Below are positions 38,706 through 51,100 of a DNA stretch of 64,000 nucleotides, piece after piece; the stretch's first letter is position 1; each line of letters opens with the position of its first letter. The notes below the pieces were generated by a model, which saw only the letters and a program-made list of their open reading frames with translations, did not search any database and was not told where the DNA came from. The stretch comes from Acanthosoma haemorrhoidale (lineage: Eukaryota > Arthropoda > Insecta > Hemiptera > Acanthosomatidae): positions 57,061,239 to 57,125,238 of the forward strand of contig OV884012.1 in the NCBI GenBank assembly GCA_930367205.1, written 5' to 3'. The position numbers and the translations under genes were made by a program.

Positions 38706-41500
38706 TCTTAAAAGAAAAATTGAAAAGTTTTGTCATAAGATAATCAATACTGTTATTTGGAAAATGATGATCAATGGACAAAACAGCTATTATTTTAACA
38801 TATATACTGATTTCAGTTAAAAATTCGAATTTATGTTAAGATTATTTCGCATAATAAGCCAGACAAAAAAAAGTATTTTTTAAAATAATTATTCACGAAC
38901 ATCTTTTTTTTTTTTTTTATAAATAATGGATTTGATCGTGTTTAGGATTTCGTTGGTTATTTCTTTTTACTTGAAATGTGATATATTGAATAATGTAATG
39001 TTACTTTTTGTATTTTATTGATTATATTATAGAAATAAATGAGCCAATTCCCTCCATTTCAGTTGTAATAATTCACTTAACCCTCCTCCTATAGTATCCG
39101 ATGATTACATTAAATATCTATAATCCGGAGAATGGTTAGTTATCCTTCTTTGTATATGCCGAAACGAGGAAAATGAGATTTTATTTCTTTGTTAAAACAA
39201 GTATCAGAATAGTGTGGTCACCAGTAAATGCTCGCAATAATATAAATAGTGAGGTCTTTTCTATTATAAGCACAAATTACTAATAACGTTTTGATATTTT
39301 CGAATAATCCAATGTTTAATCGCACATAATGAAAGATATTGTGCAAAAAGTCCTATCAGGTGATATCTCTTTTTTATATGACGTTACACTCTACTTAGGC
39401 AATTTTCAAGCAGCTGACTGATTTTAACTTATCCAACATGATAAATTTTGAGATTCTGTAATGTGATGTAACATATGTTTCAAACTCACTTGTTGTGCAG
39501 CGTATGTGATGCTAAGTGTTTTTCACAATTGCATTAATCTGATAGCATGCTTTTCTGTATTTAAATTAATTAAAAGTAACAAAACATTTAAGTTTTGTTA
39601 TATGTTCAACCCCCGACATGGGGAAGGTAGTGTACAATTGTTAAATAACGTTAAGGAACTGAGGCCAGGAAGGCCGGATGCTAACCATAAACATTTTAAC
39701 CTTTTGTTGTTTCTGGTGAATAAAACATTTTGAGTAGTAAATTCTATTTTACCATTGAATTCCTTCTATTTATACACCACTTTAATTTATTAAGGTAAAT
39801 TACTTTGGGTTAAGAATCCATTGGGACCATCTGTAAGTGAATTGATATGGGTAAGGTATACAAATTTACACCAATGCAATACGCTCAAGACTTGAGGAAT
39901 CAAATCTGTTAGTAGTTGAATAGTTAGATGGCATCCCTAAAAATTAAATATTCTAATTACTCAACTAGAGGATAACAGCGTGGTGTTTATGGGTAAGTCG
40001 TGTGAATAGATAAACGAGTATACGTATCCTTAGAAAAGATACATCCTTTATTTATTGCCTTAAAGTTTTATGTATTCCGGTACAGTTGTGTATCGGATAG
40101 ATAGAGTATCCGTAAATAAATGAAGGAATACATAAATAAAAAAAAGTTATTCATTCCAACGTAGCTAGTTAGTAGAACGTATCAATTTATAAGTTTATTT
40201 TATTCTATAAAAACAATAACATACATACAAAGTCTATTTTACAAATAAACACAAAAAGTATATTTTGAACATATAAAGTGCACTTTTTGAAGCTCAAGGA
40301 AAACATGTATACTCCATTATTAGTTCATAGTTTTACTTATATTTTAATGTAGCCTGGTGCATTAAATACGAGTAAAATTAATACATAATCATTTGAAAGA
40401 GCTTCGATAGATGCACCAGTGGCATACATTTATTATTTTTTTGTAACAGATTCAGTTCGTAAGACACACATACTTCATTTGTGTAATCAAAGGGATGTCA
40501 GTACAAAAAATGACTTTTGAGGAATACTGAAGTAAAGTTATTATAATATACGTCCTCCCAAAAAGAAAGGACCTTAGATTTAATTAATGAAAATGCTGAA
40601 TATTCTATCCACTGGCATTGTACCACTCCTGTAAAATATTGTAAACCATCAGCTTCTTATGTATCAGTATCTTTGTTCTAATCAATAATATAAATAATCA
40701 GTGGGAATGCCTATGGGAAAGGACGTGCCGAGACATGCCTTACTGCAGTACTTCGTGATTTACAGGGAGGTTTACCTCGATGTTGATGTCGCAAAATGAA
40801 GTTACCACCAAAAGGGAGCAGCGATGTGAACGCAGTTTATAGAATAGTAGTACGACAGGACATTCGAACGTGAACCTTGGACGGAATAAAAGCTAAACTA
40901 AAGCGATTAGCTTTAGTAAAATTCAGTTAAAACAAAAAATTTTGATAAAAAAAAATGAAAATTTAAGATTAAACTAAAGTTAGTGGATCTAATAAACTAG
41001 AACTAAAATTTCTATTCAATGAATTCAAAAAGTAAAATAAGCTAATAGATTTAAATAAACAAACTAAAAGTGATAAATAGTTCAGAAGTAAATTAAACTA
41101 GCGATAATTAGTTTTAAAATAGTTCGTGAATAAACTTTCGAGTAACTTTGGTTTAACATAAGTTTGCAATAATTTTTTATTCCTCAAGGACATTATTTCT
41201 CCATTTGTGTGATTTTAAAATTTATTCCGATGATAAAAAAAACAAAGCAAAGTGATCTGATATATAAAAAAAATTGCAATCCTTTAATCTTTGGTTTTAT
41301 CCTGGTAAAATTTAGTTGTTTCTACTAATAAAACAATTATGAAACCAAAGTTAAATGAAGCTGACAGGTCTTGTATTATTTTTTCTGAGAAACTAAATTA
41401 TTCATCCGTTACATCACTGTCCTTGACTACTTGCTGATTGGGACCGGAGGTATCATCACAGTAGGGGAATATACATGTACTGAACTGATGCTCTGAATTT
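38706..41500. other. AT-rich intergenic stretch, no gene seen
   Basis: No motif-bearing frame was found. 40870-41130 has recurrent TTAAACTA(A/G)-like words, which give it a loosely repetitive look without a fixed period. Confidence 0.4.
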
Positions 41501-41540
41501 TTTCGGGGGTTACGGAAACAAAAATATATTCCTGCTCTTC

Positions 41541-41656
41541 ATCTGAGTGTACCCGGTGTACCGGTACATCGCCATCTGAGTGTACCCGGTGTACCGGTAC
41601 ATCGCCATCTGAGTGTACCCGGTGTACCGGTACATCGCCATCTGAGTGTACCCGGC
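41541..41656. repeat. 33-bp minisatellite, 3.5 units
   Basis: Three perfect tandem units (41541-41573, 41574-41606, 41607-41639) and a 17-bp partial unit. Each starts ATCTGAGTGTACCCGG and contains the palindrome GTACCGGTAC. The period is a multiple of three, so it is open on the minus strand as an 11-residue repeat (TGTPGTLRWRC). No host gene frame could be attached to it. Confidence 0.92.
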
Positions 41657-41659
41657 TGC

Positions 41660-43760
41660 ATGTAAGAACTCCTCGCCCGGTGAAAATATCTGTACGATAC
41701 GATGTCTCCTGAATTTACTAAATCAAACAAAATCTTTTCGGTCTACATCGCGGTGTGAATATACCTTTTATCGGAACTAAGAGTAGTGAGAAGAAAAAAA
41801 TTAATTTTTTCATAAAAAACAAATTTCGGACTTTCGCAAACAAATCGAAAAGAAGTTGGCGAAAACCAAGACATTGTTATTTTCTATTTTTATTATTTAT
41901 TTAATATCATTAAGATCATGACATAAATACAGCTCTTACAATAGTGATGCTATTGATTTCGGTCATAATTTGCTAATTATAAAATTGTTCACTCTTACAT
42001 CCGAATGGAATCCGTGAACGTTAACATGGAAGTAGCGAGGTATCGCATTTAAGTATCTAAGGCTGCTCTACTTTCCTAATTTGTACCAAATTTGTTAAGA
42101 CGCTTTTGGGGAAATCATACTTTTTTTAGTTTCATGTGTAATTATCCTGTAAGGGGTAAAGTAAAGCCTTAGTATTTGTTCTGCGGGTTACCTAATGGGA
42201 TGCTAGGATAGTTACTTTTAAAAGATTGCTTCGCAGGTATTTAAAAAACAATATCAAACAATATATATATTATTAGTATATTATATTTTAAAATATAAAT
42301 GTATGACAATATATATATATACAATATATATGTTATTGTGGATATAGTGGGAATATATCATAAAATTAAACGATTGGGGTCGGGGGGGGGGGCGTATCAA
42401 TACATCGCTTATTTGTGTGACTAACATGATGTTTCGTAAGGAATAAGTAAAACTGTTCTGCGAATTTTTTTTTAGGATTTTAAACAAATTCAGATCAGAG
42501 TGTTTTAATTTTTCCTAAAAAATAAATTGTAAAAGTACAGAAATTGTAAAAGCATATTTTTTTAATATAGTTCAACTCGATTGGTTTTCCCAACCGTTAC
42601 ACATATAAAATAACAACTATTTACAAATAGGTGATACGAAACACGGGCGAATGAGCAAGATATTAGATAATAGATTCCAATAGAAATATCAAGAGAGGGG
42701 TAAATAAGGCAAGAAAGCATCAATAAATAGAGTTTGATCGAGATCTAACATGTTTATCTATATACATCATAGTAAGAGAGTTTTCAATCTTGCCCAGTCT
42801 ATTGCAAGTCCAAAGTAATGTTCTCCGGTTTATCTGTAACAGAACAACACGATTTCATGTTTAAAACGAAGTTAATCTTAAGTCTATGGTTACAACATTA
42901 GATAGTAGTTTAATTGACATAAAAAACAGAAAAGAATAATGTATAACATAACCATGATATTTAATAATAACGGTACCATACGGAGGTTTTAAACTTTAAC
43001 AAGTTTAAAGTTGACAACAGAATCTCTCGGATGACAAAATGCAGGAGTACCCATTGATACATGCAATATTGGCCAGCGTCTTTGGTGTTGCAATAAAGAT
43101 CAATTGAAAAGAAAATTAAATCCTTGAAAGTCAAGTACACCACCTTCTTCTAGTCGTAACACATACAAACATATAAAGGTACCCGAATTTGACCAAATGA
43201 ATTTTAAAAATGCAAAGAGAGATTTTAAAATCCCCAAAGAGGGAAGCTACCCAAATACAGGAACGAACAAGGTGATGAAATCTGCAAGAAGTGAAAACAG
43301 TAGCTTGACAGCACCAAAGCCTTGAGTACCATTGGGACAACCGTTGCAGATCAAAAAGCATGCCCATTGCCATGAGAAATTTATTTCACATGACAAAATA
43401 TCTATTTTTACTCAAGTATTGACTTCAACTGCGTCCAGAAAGAAGCTTGTCAGGTATTAGATACTTGTAAAATAGGCGTGTGAGCATTGCCTATCATGCC
43501 TGGATAGTGGTCGTGGAAATTATGCAGTCAAGCCAAAAGTTTAGAGGTACGTTCTGAGGCATCTTGACGAATGTTGTACACTTGTCGGTTAAGATAAAAT
43601 GTGATATGTAAAAAAATTAAACCTGAATCTCGGTCCCGTTTTGCTGGCTGGACATTCGCGTGCCGACTTGGACATGTGAAATCCGATTGTCTTAAAAATA
43701 ATCCAAACGACTTGACATTTCAACACTTTAGAAGCATATATAAATACTACTTTTATGAGT
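41660..43760. other. AT-rich stretch downstream of gene C, no gene seen
   Basis: It contains AT-rich tracts near 42260-42330 and a G9 run near 42384. TTTATT at about 43379 (AATAAA on the minus strand) is a candidate gene C poly(A) signal about 390 bases past its stop codon. Confidence 0.4.
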
Positions 43761-43769
43761 GGTCTCACC

Positions 43770-44117
43770 TCATTCGTCTAGCTGTTTGTAGTATGGCCTG
43801 AGGTGCGGGAAGTTGTTTGGCTTTGCCTGGCCTTGGTACGGGTAGACCAGTGGTAACCTGGCTATGACCGGTACCTGCTGTACTGGGACATGCTGAACAG
43901 GTACTTGCTGCTGGAGGTACACAGGTACCACGGCAAGGTGCTGTGGGGGTTGCTGCTCCCTCACGGAAGGTAGCAGCTTCAGAAGTCCCTCGTTGGCGGG
44001 GAGGTCCTGCCTGAAGTGTGAGAAGCTATATGCTTGTCCTTGAGGCCTGGTGTAGTACTCAGTGCCCCTCTTCTCGGTGGCCGAAGCCAGCAGGGCGGAG
44101 CTCGAAACCAACAACAT
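43770..44117 (-). CDS. Gene C exon 2: secreted Val/Pro/Gln-rich protein
   Basis: The acceptor TTGTTGACAG (44118-44127 on the minus strand) opens the exon, which begins MLLVSSSALLASA and completes the signal peptide started at 46491. The full protein is about 120 residues. After a likely cleavage near ASATEK it has an RPQGQAYSFSHFRQ segment, an LLKLLPSV segment, then the repeat-like VYLQQQVPVQHVPVQQVPV and a Tyr/Pro-rich end (LPLVYPYQGQ). There is no Cys in the mature part. The HVPVQ and VP-rich runs and the mini-exon layout recall gene A, so the two may be distant paralogues. A cuticle or matrix role is inference. Confidence 0.8.
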   Translation of the reverse strand: MLLVSSSALLASATEKRGTEYYTRPQGQAYSFSHFRQDLPANEGLLKLLPSVREQQPPQHLAVVPVYLQQQVPVQHVPVQQVPVIARLPLVYPYQGQAKPNNFPHLRPYYKQLDE

Positions 44118-45105
44118 CTGTCAACAAGAATTATAAATATGTAGTTATTCTATGACCATTGAGGATTATGATAAAGGGTGATATCAACGTGGACAGCTTA
44201 TTAAATGCCAATGATCTGGAGATAATTAACCAGATGATCTAAATTATTGGATCAGAAACTTTTAAGATTAATACTTAGAGAGAACTACAACTAGGCATAG
44301 AATGGACCCAGCACCAGCGGATCAAATGATAAAAAAAAATAAAACTTTATTATGGTACATTGTCCCCTTAGAATTGCAAAGAAGAAATACCTAGTCAATG
44401 AGCATATTAATTTAATACTACATTTTATTATTAAATTAACTAGTAAGTTTGCTCTGTTCTCTCTAAATGACAAATGAAAGAATAGAAATAGGTTTCGACG
44501 GGTGATAATAAAAATAATAAACTAGTAACGCGAAAAAGGTAAATTTACGCATCGATGCATTGCCCTCATTGAAAGATGAAACTAGACTTGATAATTGAGA
44601 GGATTAGGAATGAGCTGTCATAAAGGCCGGATTGGTAGTTGTGTGATGAGTACTAGGGGGAAATTAGAATTTAATACGGTTGGGTAGATATTAACTATAT
44701 TTAATCAAAATATATACTATATAATATAAAATAATGTGTTAAAAAAAACCTCAATAAAAGTCTGATGTAGGAGCTAAAATGAATGGTAATGGATGTAAAC
44801 GGGTTTCTTTGGAACACTTTTAATATTAATCTAAACATTTGGAAAATTAGGTGGTAAATATTAGAATAAAGGAATGTGTATTTGTTATTCCAATCTTTAC
44901 ATTATATTTTTTAAACACACAAAACTATCATACATCTTGTTTCTTTATTACTATTATGTATATAGATATACATATTTTGACGGTTTTATGACATTGTGCC
45001 AATAAAATAATTATGAAGAGTCAAAAGCTTAATTGAACAATCCATAATTCAAATACACAAATGTAAATGTATCTGTTTAAACATCAATACCCTGGAAAAT
45101 AATGT

Positions 45106-45971
45106 TATAGCGACCGCTAACTATATATGTAAATTACCCTACACTCTGGTTCATAATGTATTATAATAGAAATGCAAATCTATGTAACTTCTGGTAATAA
45201 ATCATAGAGAGATCGGAAGTCGTAGACAAGTAACTCAAGGGTACGGCAATAAACCTACGAGAATTAGCCACCTGGCCGCCATATAACCTGGGGCAAAGAC
45301 ACTTACCCCTATTGGAATAGACCTACAGTCCCTGCTAGCAACCATATATAACACACCCTTTTACCCCAACGGTCATAAAACTAAAAGGAAGTGACTACCT
45401 GTGTATCGTAAAACATACCCCTGCAGAGAGAGTCCGCCTTCCACGAGGGAGGGGGTTAGCATATTTATATCAGTAAATTTCGCCCTGAAAACTCACTCTG
45501 TTTTCTAGTCTCCTGCCACACTACTTGTAACTTGACACCAGGGGCACTTGGCCCCTGGTAGGCCCCACTCTGCACTCTTTTCTAGTCTCTACATACCGAT
45601 AGCCGCTACCACCGTCGCGATACGCCTACTCAGCCTTCCGCTAATCTACTCTCGCTAGGCCGACCTCTACGACGGCACTTTGCCACACAGCCTATAGCAG
45701 ACCTCTGACGACTTGTACTTATTACGCTGCCGATCTCTCGCACGAACTCTGAAAACTGGTCTTATTCTTTATGAACCTCTGAACCTCATCCTGAACATTG
45801 TGTCTTGTCGGGACACATTCCTATCGATAAAATGGAGTCAGATATTAACGCCTACATGGAACACGGTCCATGTTATTAACTACAGCAATCCGACAATTGT
45901 TGACCTCCGACAATTGTTCACCTTTTCCGACAATTGTTCACCTCCGACAATTGCTCAACCATATCCCGACA
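45106..45971 (+). mobile_element. Solo LTR, family 'TGTAGCG', copy 4 (866 bp), in gene C intron
   Basis: It starts TATAGCGACCGCTAAC (TG mutated to TA) and ends ATATCCCGACA. The exact 5-bp duplication is AATGT at 45101-45105 and 45972-45976. It lies antisense to gene C within its 2359-bp intron. It shares TGGAGTCAGATATTAACGCC and TGGAACA.GGTCCATGTTAT with copy 3. Its 3' end carries an extra tandem of CCGACAATTG units (45892-45952). AATAAA is near 45195. Confidence 0.9.
45892..45956 (+). repeat. Short tandem repeat at the end of LTR copy 4
   Basis: Four imperfect units of CCGACAATTGTT.ACC type, about 16-19 bp each. The unit contains CCGACA, which is also the LTR's terminal sequence. The other copies lack this array. 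Confidence 0.8.
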
Positions 45972-46476
45972 AATGTAATAAAGGAAGTTAAGATGCAAGC
46001 GTTGGACCATGTCAGCTTGGCTGGAGTTCATTATCTTTTGATAGTTCAGCAGTTGGAGATGATGTTTCTTTGGGGTCTTCAAGGTCTATGGTAAAAAACC
46101 ACCTTCCAGATTGAATATATTATCATTACCTTAGAGAGAATAGAAAGAAAGGGAAGATAAATGTGAAGCTAAGAGAGTGTTGATTTGAATATTAGAAAGG
46201 AATATCCAATAAATCAAGGATATTGAGGAAGAGAACTAAAAAGGACACGAAAAAAAAATATAAGCAACGATGAAAAGAATGTCAGCAGAAAAAAAGAAGT
46301 ATAAAACGGAAAGATTCGCAGGAGCTAGCTTTGGATAGAACACCGAGGTGGTCAACGATGGATCTCGTATAGTTAAACACCCTGAAAATTTCTTAATTAC
46401 TATGTTCATTTTACTCTGTAGTGGGAACTTAACTAACAACGTTAAAGCTAATAAGAAAAATAGACTGGGTACTCAC

Positions 46477-46491
46477 CAGTAGAGTGTTCAT
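46477..46491 (-). CDS. Gene C exon 1: signal-peptide start
   Basis: The minus strand reads ATG AAC ACT CTA CTG, then the consensus donor GTGAGT (46476-46471). Phase 0 joins it to exon 2 as MNTLL-MLLVSSSALLASA. The TATA box is 38-44 bases upstream of the ATG. The short exon and its position match genes A and B. Confidence 0.75.
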
Positions 46492-46527
46492 AGCTATACA
46501 GTAGAGGAGCGAAGGGCAAACAGTTCC

Positions 46528-46534
46528 TTATATA
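46528..46534 (-). promoter_or_regulatory. TATA box of gene C
   Basis: The minus strand reads GGATATATAAGG, a near-consensus TATA box, upstream of the exon 1 ATG at 46491. A start site about 30 bases on leaves a very short 5' UTR of roughly 5-15 nt. Confidence 0.75.
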
Positions 46535-46559
46535 TCCCGGGCACGGGGGCTTTCCAGTC

Positions 46560-47730
46560 TTTGTCTGCAGGATCAATGGCTCCCGTGACAATGCCAGCCA
46601 CTGCACAATCTTGCTCACGTAGGGATTTCACGCTTCTCCCTGTCAACGGTTTCATCAATGTCTTTCGTATGGCAACTGTCTGTGTCCTCGTCTACAGCTG
46701 TATTTTAAGAGTACTATTAATTTATTACCAGGGATGATCTCAATCAAATAGTAAAAAATAAATCGAAATATGTAGCAGAAGGGAAGGTTTGTAACGTTAC
46801 GAGCTTTACTATTATAGCTGTAGCTTGAACAGTATACACTCCGGAAGTGTCATATCAAACAACTGCCGTCAGAGAGGGTTTCATGCTTTCTCCGTTATCA
46901 TCATATTCGTTTCAGTTCATAATAAAATATAGAAGTATTCCCTTTTGTCCAAATAACTGTTTTGCTTTTACATTTTGACAAGTAAAAGTACTTTATTTGA
47001 CAGTCATTAATGAGCTTTAATGCAGACTGTCCGCGGAACGTAGCCATGACACATTCACAATTTGGGCACCCATAAAATGTCGTTGTTCTTACGTTATGTA
47101 GTTTTGAAAACGAGAGAGGGGACCTTACTTAGGCTAGCTACTTTTTACGAATATTGATATGAAACTTCTACATCCTCGCAAGGTAGATTTGAAATAATAA
47201 GTTAAGAGATTAGAGGCACTATAGAATCACTGTTACAGGTTTGCGTTTGCCACATTTGATCATGTTGTATTCTAAATATCTAAATAAAAATTATTAATGA
47301 CCAAATGGTCATTACAAGGGTTCGGTTCTGTAGCTCTTTATTTTCTCAGGTATAGATCATCGAGATGAATTGTTAGATAAAAAAAAAAGTCTGAAGCCAT
47401 TTTTTAAAATTGGAGAAAATACAATCATATTTGTAAGTTATGGACATTGCACGAAATAACATCATAAAACTTAGCATTGAACCATAATGTCAACAAAAAT
47501 TATAATTTTAAGAATTAACATTAATAACAAGAATTTTTTATTTGTTAAGAGATGTAATAAAATATTCCCCTAGATTTTCTGATTTAAAATTTCTTCTATT
47601 CTCGTCCAGCTGAATCAACGTTCGAGCTCTACCGTCGTTATAGGGGTGTATGAAAACGAGGCTATTTCATTCGATGATAAGGAACCGCTCTCACCTAAGA
47701 AGATGGGCTCAGTGGACTCTTCCTTTAGCA
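46560..47730. other. Gene C upstream region and spacer
   Basis: 46560-46700 is less AT-rich and probably belongs to the gene C promoter region. Beyond it, nothing is recognised before the hAT-like relic. Confidence 0.35.
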
Positions 47731-47736
47731 TGATAA

Positions 47737-48560
47737 TCATTTCAAGAATCGCCCAGTCCAAGGGCTTTGTAGAGTAGCTTGTAATTTTTTCAAATATTTT
47801 GAGAGGTGTTCAGGAAAAAATTGAATAATGATATTTTCAATTGCATTAGCTGATTCCACAAGAAACCATTCTCTCCCTCCTGGTTTTGCAACGAAACAAG
47901 GCTTTTTGATGGCGGTTGAATTTTCTTCCAAAGCGCTCATGGTAACTTTTATTTTTTCAAATTTTCTGCATAGAACAATGCTTTCACCCGTTTCCCAACA
48001 TATTACTTTAGGCTCTGGGGGTAGTGGTAATTTTGGGTTTCTAATTTTAAATTCGGCTACTCTCCATGTAAATTTTTTTCACATTGGAAATTAATTTATT
48101 TACTCCATCGAAGTTATCCGTTACTGTTTTGGCGACCCTGTGCAATCCAAGGGTTTCATAACACAGGTGATATGAATCATTTTCTGGTGTGTCACTTTCA
48201 ATGTTTTCCCCGCCAATAATATATATGCTGCGCTTTCGGTGAGAAACAGAAGCATTCTTTAAATTGAAGTTCCACAATGCATTCCGAATTTCTTCCAGTT
48301 ATTCAGAGTAGAGGAAATGAACTTTTGACTTCCTTATTGCCGACTTGTCCGGTAAAGCCATTCCTTTAGTTTTTCCAGAAAATTAAATATGAAGAATTGA
48401 GGGCGTGTTAGGGAATATTGGCTTCATAAAGGTTTTGCACAATTGCATATTCCAAACACTGGAGGCTATTTCTCCTGCTTGGCTCCATGATTCACATTTC
48501 ACAAATGAAGATTTAATTTCTTGTGCTGTAAGAAGTTGTTTTTGTTTTCAGTTTTTATCT
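47737..48560 (-). pseudogene. hAT-like (DUF659-type) transposase relic
   Basis: Minus-strand pieces in different frames follow the order of a hAT-like transposase family common in arthropod genomes. They are an LYEANIP-like segment near 48435, PDKSAIRKSKVHF near 48350, GLHRVAKTVTDNFDGVNKLI then SNVKK near 48140-48080, KLPLPPEP near 48020 and LVESANAIENIIIQFF near 47860. The match to the family is from memory of its conserved blocks (ALHRVAETV..., PLPPEPV.TRWGTW, LVESV.IIE). The WGTW tryptophans are altered, and there are at least three frame breaks and a large central deletion. The element is non-functional. Terminal inverted repeats were not found. Confidence 0.65.
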
Positions 48561-50635
48561 GTAAAAAAAAAAAATCTTAAAAGTGTTTATTGTTTGGACG
48601 TTTGGTATATTTGATTCATAGTCACATTGTCTTTATTTTTAAAAAATGTCATTAAATTGATCTATAGTGCAGCCCCCAAAATTCAAATATTTATCTCTAG
48701 AATATTTATTTCTTATATATATAGTGGTATTGCTAAATATATTTCCTTACCGTTGGCAATCAAAATTAAAGCATGGTTTTATTATTTTGCCAATATTTAC
48801 TAAATAGCTCACATTTAAAAAAAAGTGGATGAGAGTAAATATTTTTTCTTCTTTATTTCTGTTTGCAGTCAGCTGTTTTTGAGATGTTGCCGACATTATC
48901 AGAAAAAAATATTTTTGAATTTTTGGTCAATGGATTGCAGAAAATAAAAACTGCATCTACTGCTTATTTCTTAAAAATATTATCACACATTTCACCCTGA
49001 TATATTTACAATCGAGATACCCTTCTTCTTCCTGGATCCATTAGACCACCAACAGAATTTATTTCAATACAATTACTATTGTTATCATCTCTTCTCTCCT
49101 CTGATATGTGTGGTATGCCTTAAGCCCTGTAATAGAAATCGTTTGCTTTACTCTCTCCATTTATTTCTTTGAGCGCGTTGGTCCCTTGTTGATAATTGGT
49201 AAATTACTTTCTGTTGTCCTTTTTTCTTCTCTTTGTAGCATATTTGTTCTTTAATCCTGGTTATTTAATTTAAAATTGGGTCTTTCCCTCCGGAGCCTTT
49301 CAGCAAGTCTCTTTCTTTTTTTAATTTCTCTTCATTAATTTTTTTTGGCAGTGCCAGTTTTATGCGAGAAAGCAGTAAGGAAAAAAAATGATTATTTATA
49401 AAATAATTATAAAAGTATATGAAAAGAATCAAATAATTATTTAAAAATGACACTTTCACATAATAATGATTCCAAGATTTCTCAGTCCCATGTATTAATT
49501 AGATTTTCGATTCATCCATGGAAAAGGTACAGGTAACTGAGAAATTAGACTTTAAAGCTTTATCTCAAATTAACTGTTAACTTGAACCTTAGAACAAAAT
49601 CAAGTTTGAACATCATAAAGGGTAACAAATGTGAAAAAATAAACAAATTTAAGGTTAAAGCCAAACCCTTCAAAAATAATAGTGGTCTGACATACAGTTG
49701 TTCACCTTGTTCTGTCTAGGCAGCAAACCTTTCAATTTGGGAAAATCAATAAAATAGAGGAAACCTCCTGTTTTCTAAAGGTTGTAAAACTTTAGCAATA
49801 AATTATTACTGTCAAAACAGCTTTAACTGGACAATACTCAGAAAACGAGATCGGATACTTCCTCGGTACTGAGAAACCAAACATTTTAAGTTGAACACGG
49901 AATTAATAAACCCATTTTATTTAAACTTAAATTGAAGATAGACTAAGTAAGATTATGAACGAGGAAATAATATCAATCTGAGCCAATTAAAACCTATTAA
50001 TGGCGTGGAGACTCGAAATTTAACCTTTTTTTGAGAATCACTCATCACGCAGGCACATGAATACAGCTAGTCCCTATTTCGCTAAATTTTTAACATTCCC
50101 CAGTAAAAGTTCTGAAATTATTACATATTTTAATTTTTACCTTATGATTAAGAAAAACTAAACAAAACCCCAGAAAACAATCTGAATTAGACTGACTCAA
50201 ATACACATAACAGGACTATAACATTTACTAGGATAAGGGGATATGATGGGGTCCTAGGCAATTAGCTGTATTGACAGCTAACTCAGTCTTCAGAAACTAA
50301 GATACATATTTCAGTAATTTACTGAAAAACATTAAAAACTCATCTGAAATACCTACTTCACGAACTGTCTTTGACTCAATTGCAGGAGAGATGGAACGAC
50401 TCTGAAAAAGGAAGTTATGTGCATAGCTTTATACAGAATTTAAATAATTACACCTGCAGCAATCCACATTAGATTGACTTTTACAATCACAAATACTAAC
50501 AGGGCTGAGGGGAGTTACAATGATTTAAACCTACAGATTACAAAATTTGTCCTTGTGATTTCACATTAAAGTAAACCCAAAATATATGTAAAACTGTCAT
50601 ATCTCGAATAATTGAATTGAGTAGAGAATTCTAGT
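48561..50635. other. AT-rich stretch, no gene seen
   Basis: Short frames only, without motifs. No repeat relationship to other parts of the window was noticed. Confidence 0.4.
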
Positions 50636-50639
50636 CTTG

Positions 50640-51100
50640 TTGAAATAGAATGTGTATTAGAAACTTACAATGTAAATAAGGTCTGCCATACAGTAATACT
50701 GACAACAAAGTGGAACCAAAAATGTGCCTAGTACCCAGCAGGGATTGTTGGCTACAATAATAATTTTAAAAGTAGGTAAGTTGGTCATTGTTGTGGCTGC
50801 TCTATACTGTGGTTGTCGCCTTGAAGATCATGGTGATTTGTCGGGAAGTCGGTTGGCTGGATTTTATCTGGTAACTTAGCAGACCAGGCTGTGAATAGTA
50901 TTGGAGATGAAGTTTCTTTGGGCTGTGGATGTGGGTGGGGTGGGGTGGGGTGATGTTAGTTATGTTGTTTCTTTGGGCTGTGGATGGCTGAACAAAGGAT
51001 TGATGCTGGGCGGGGGAGGGAGATGATGCTGGTTGAAATACAATGTTTATTATAAATCGACAATCTAAACAAGGTCCGCCATATTGACTGACAACTAAGT
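50640..51100 (+). repeat. Diverged direct repeat flanking a G-rich segment
   Basis: 50640-50711 and 51033-51100 share TGAAATA.AATGT, TAA.CAAGGTC.GCCATA and ACTGACAAC.AAGT-like runs in order. Between them, TTTCTTTGGGCTGTGGATG occurs twice (about 50919 and 50979) and a (GGGGT)n-like stretch lies at 50935-50951. It may be an old element with short terminal direct repeats or a local duplication. Confidence 0.5.

Noticed and set aside
41539..41730. Minus-strand frame with TGTPGTLRWRC repeats as a possible repeat protein
   Set aside because: It is fully explained by the 33-bp minisatellite, with no promoter or splice support.
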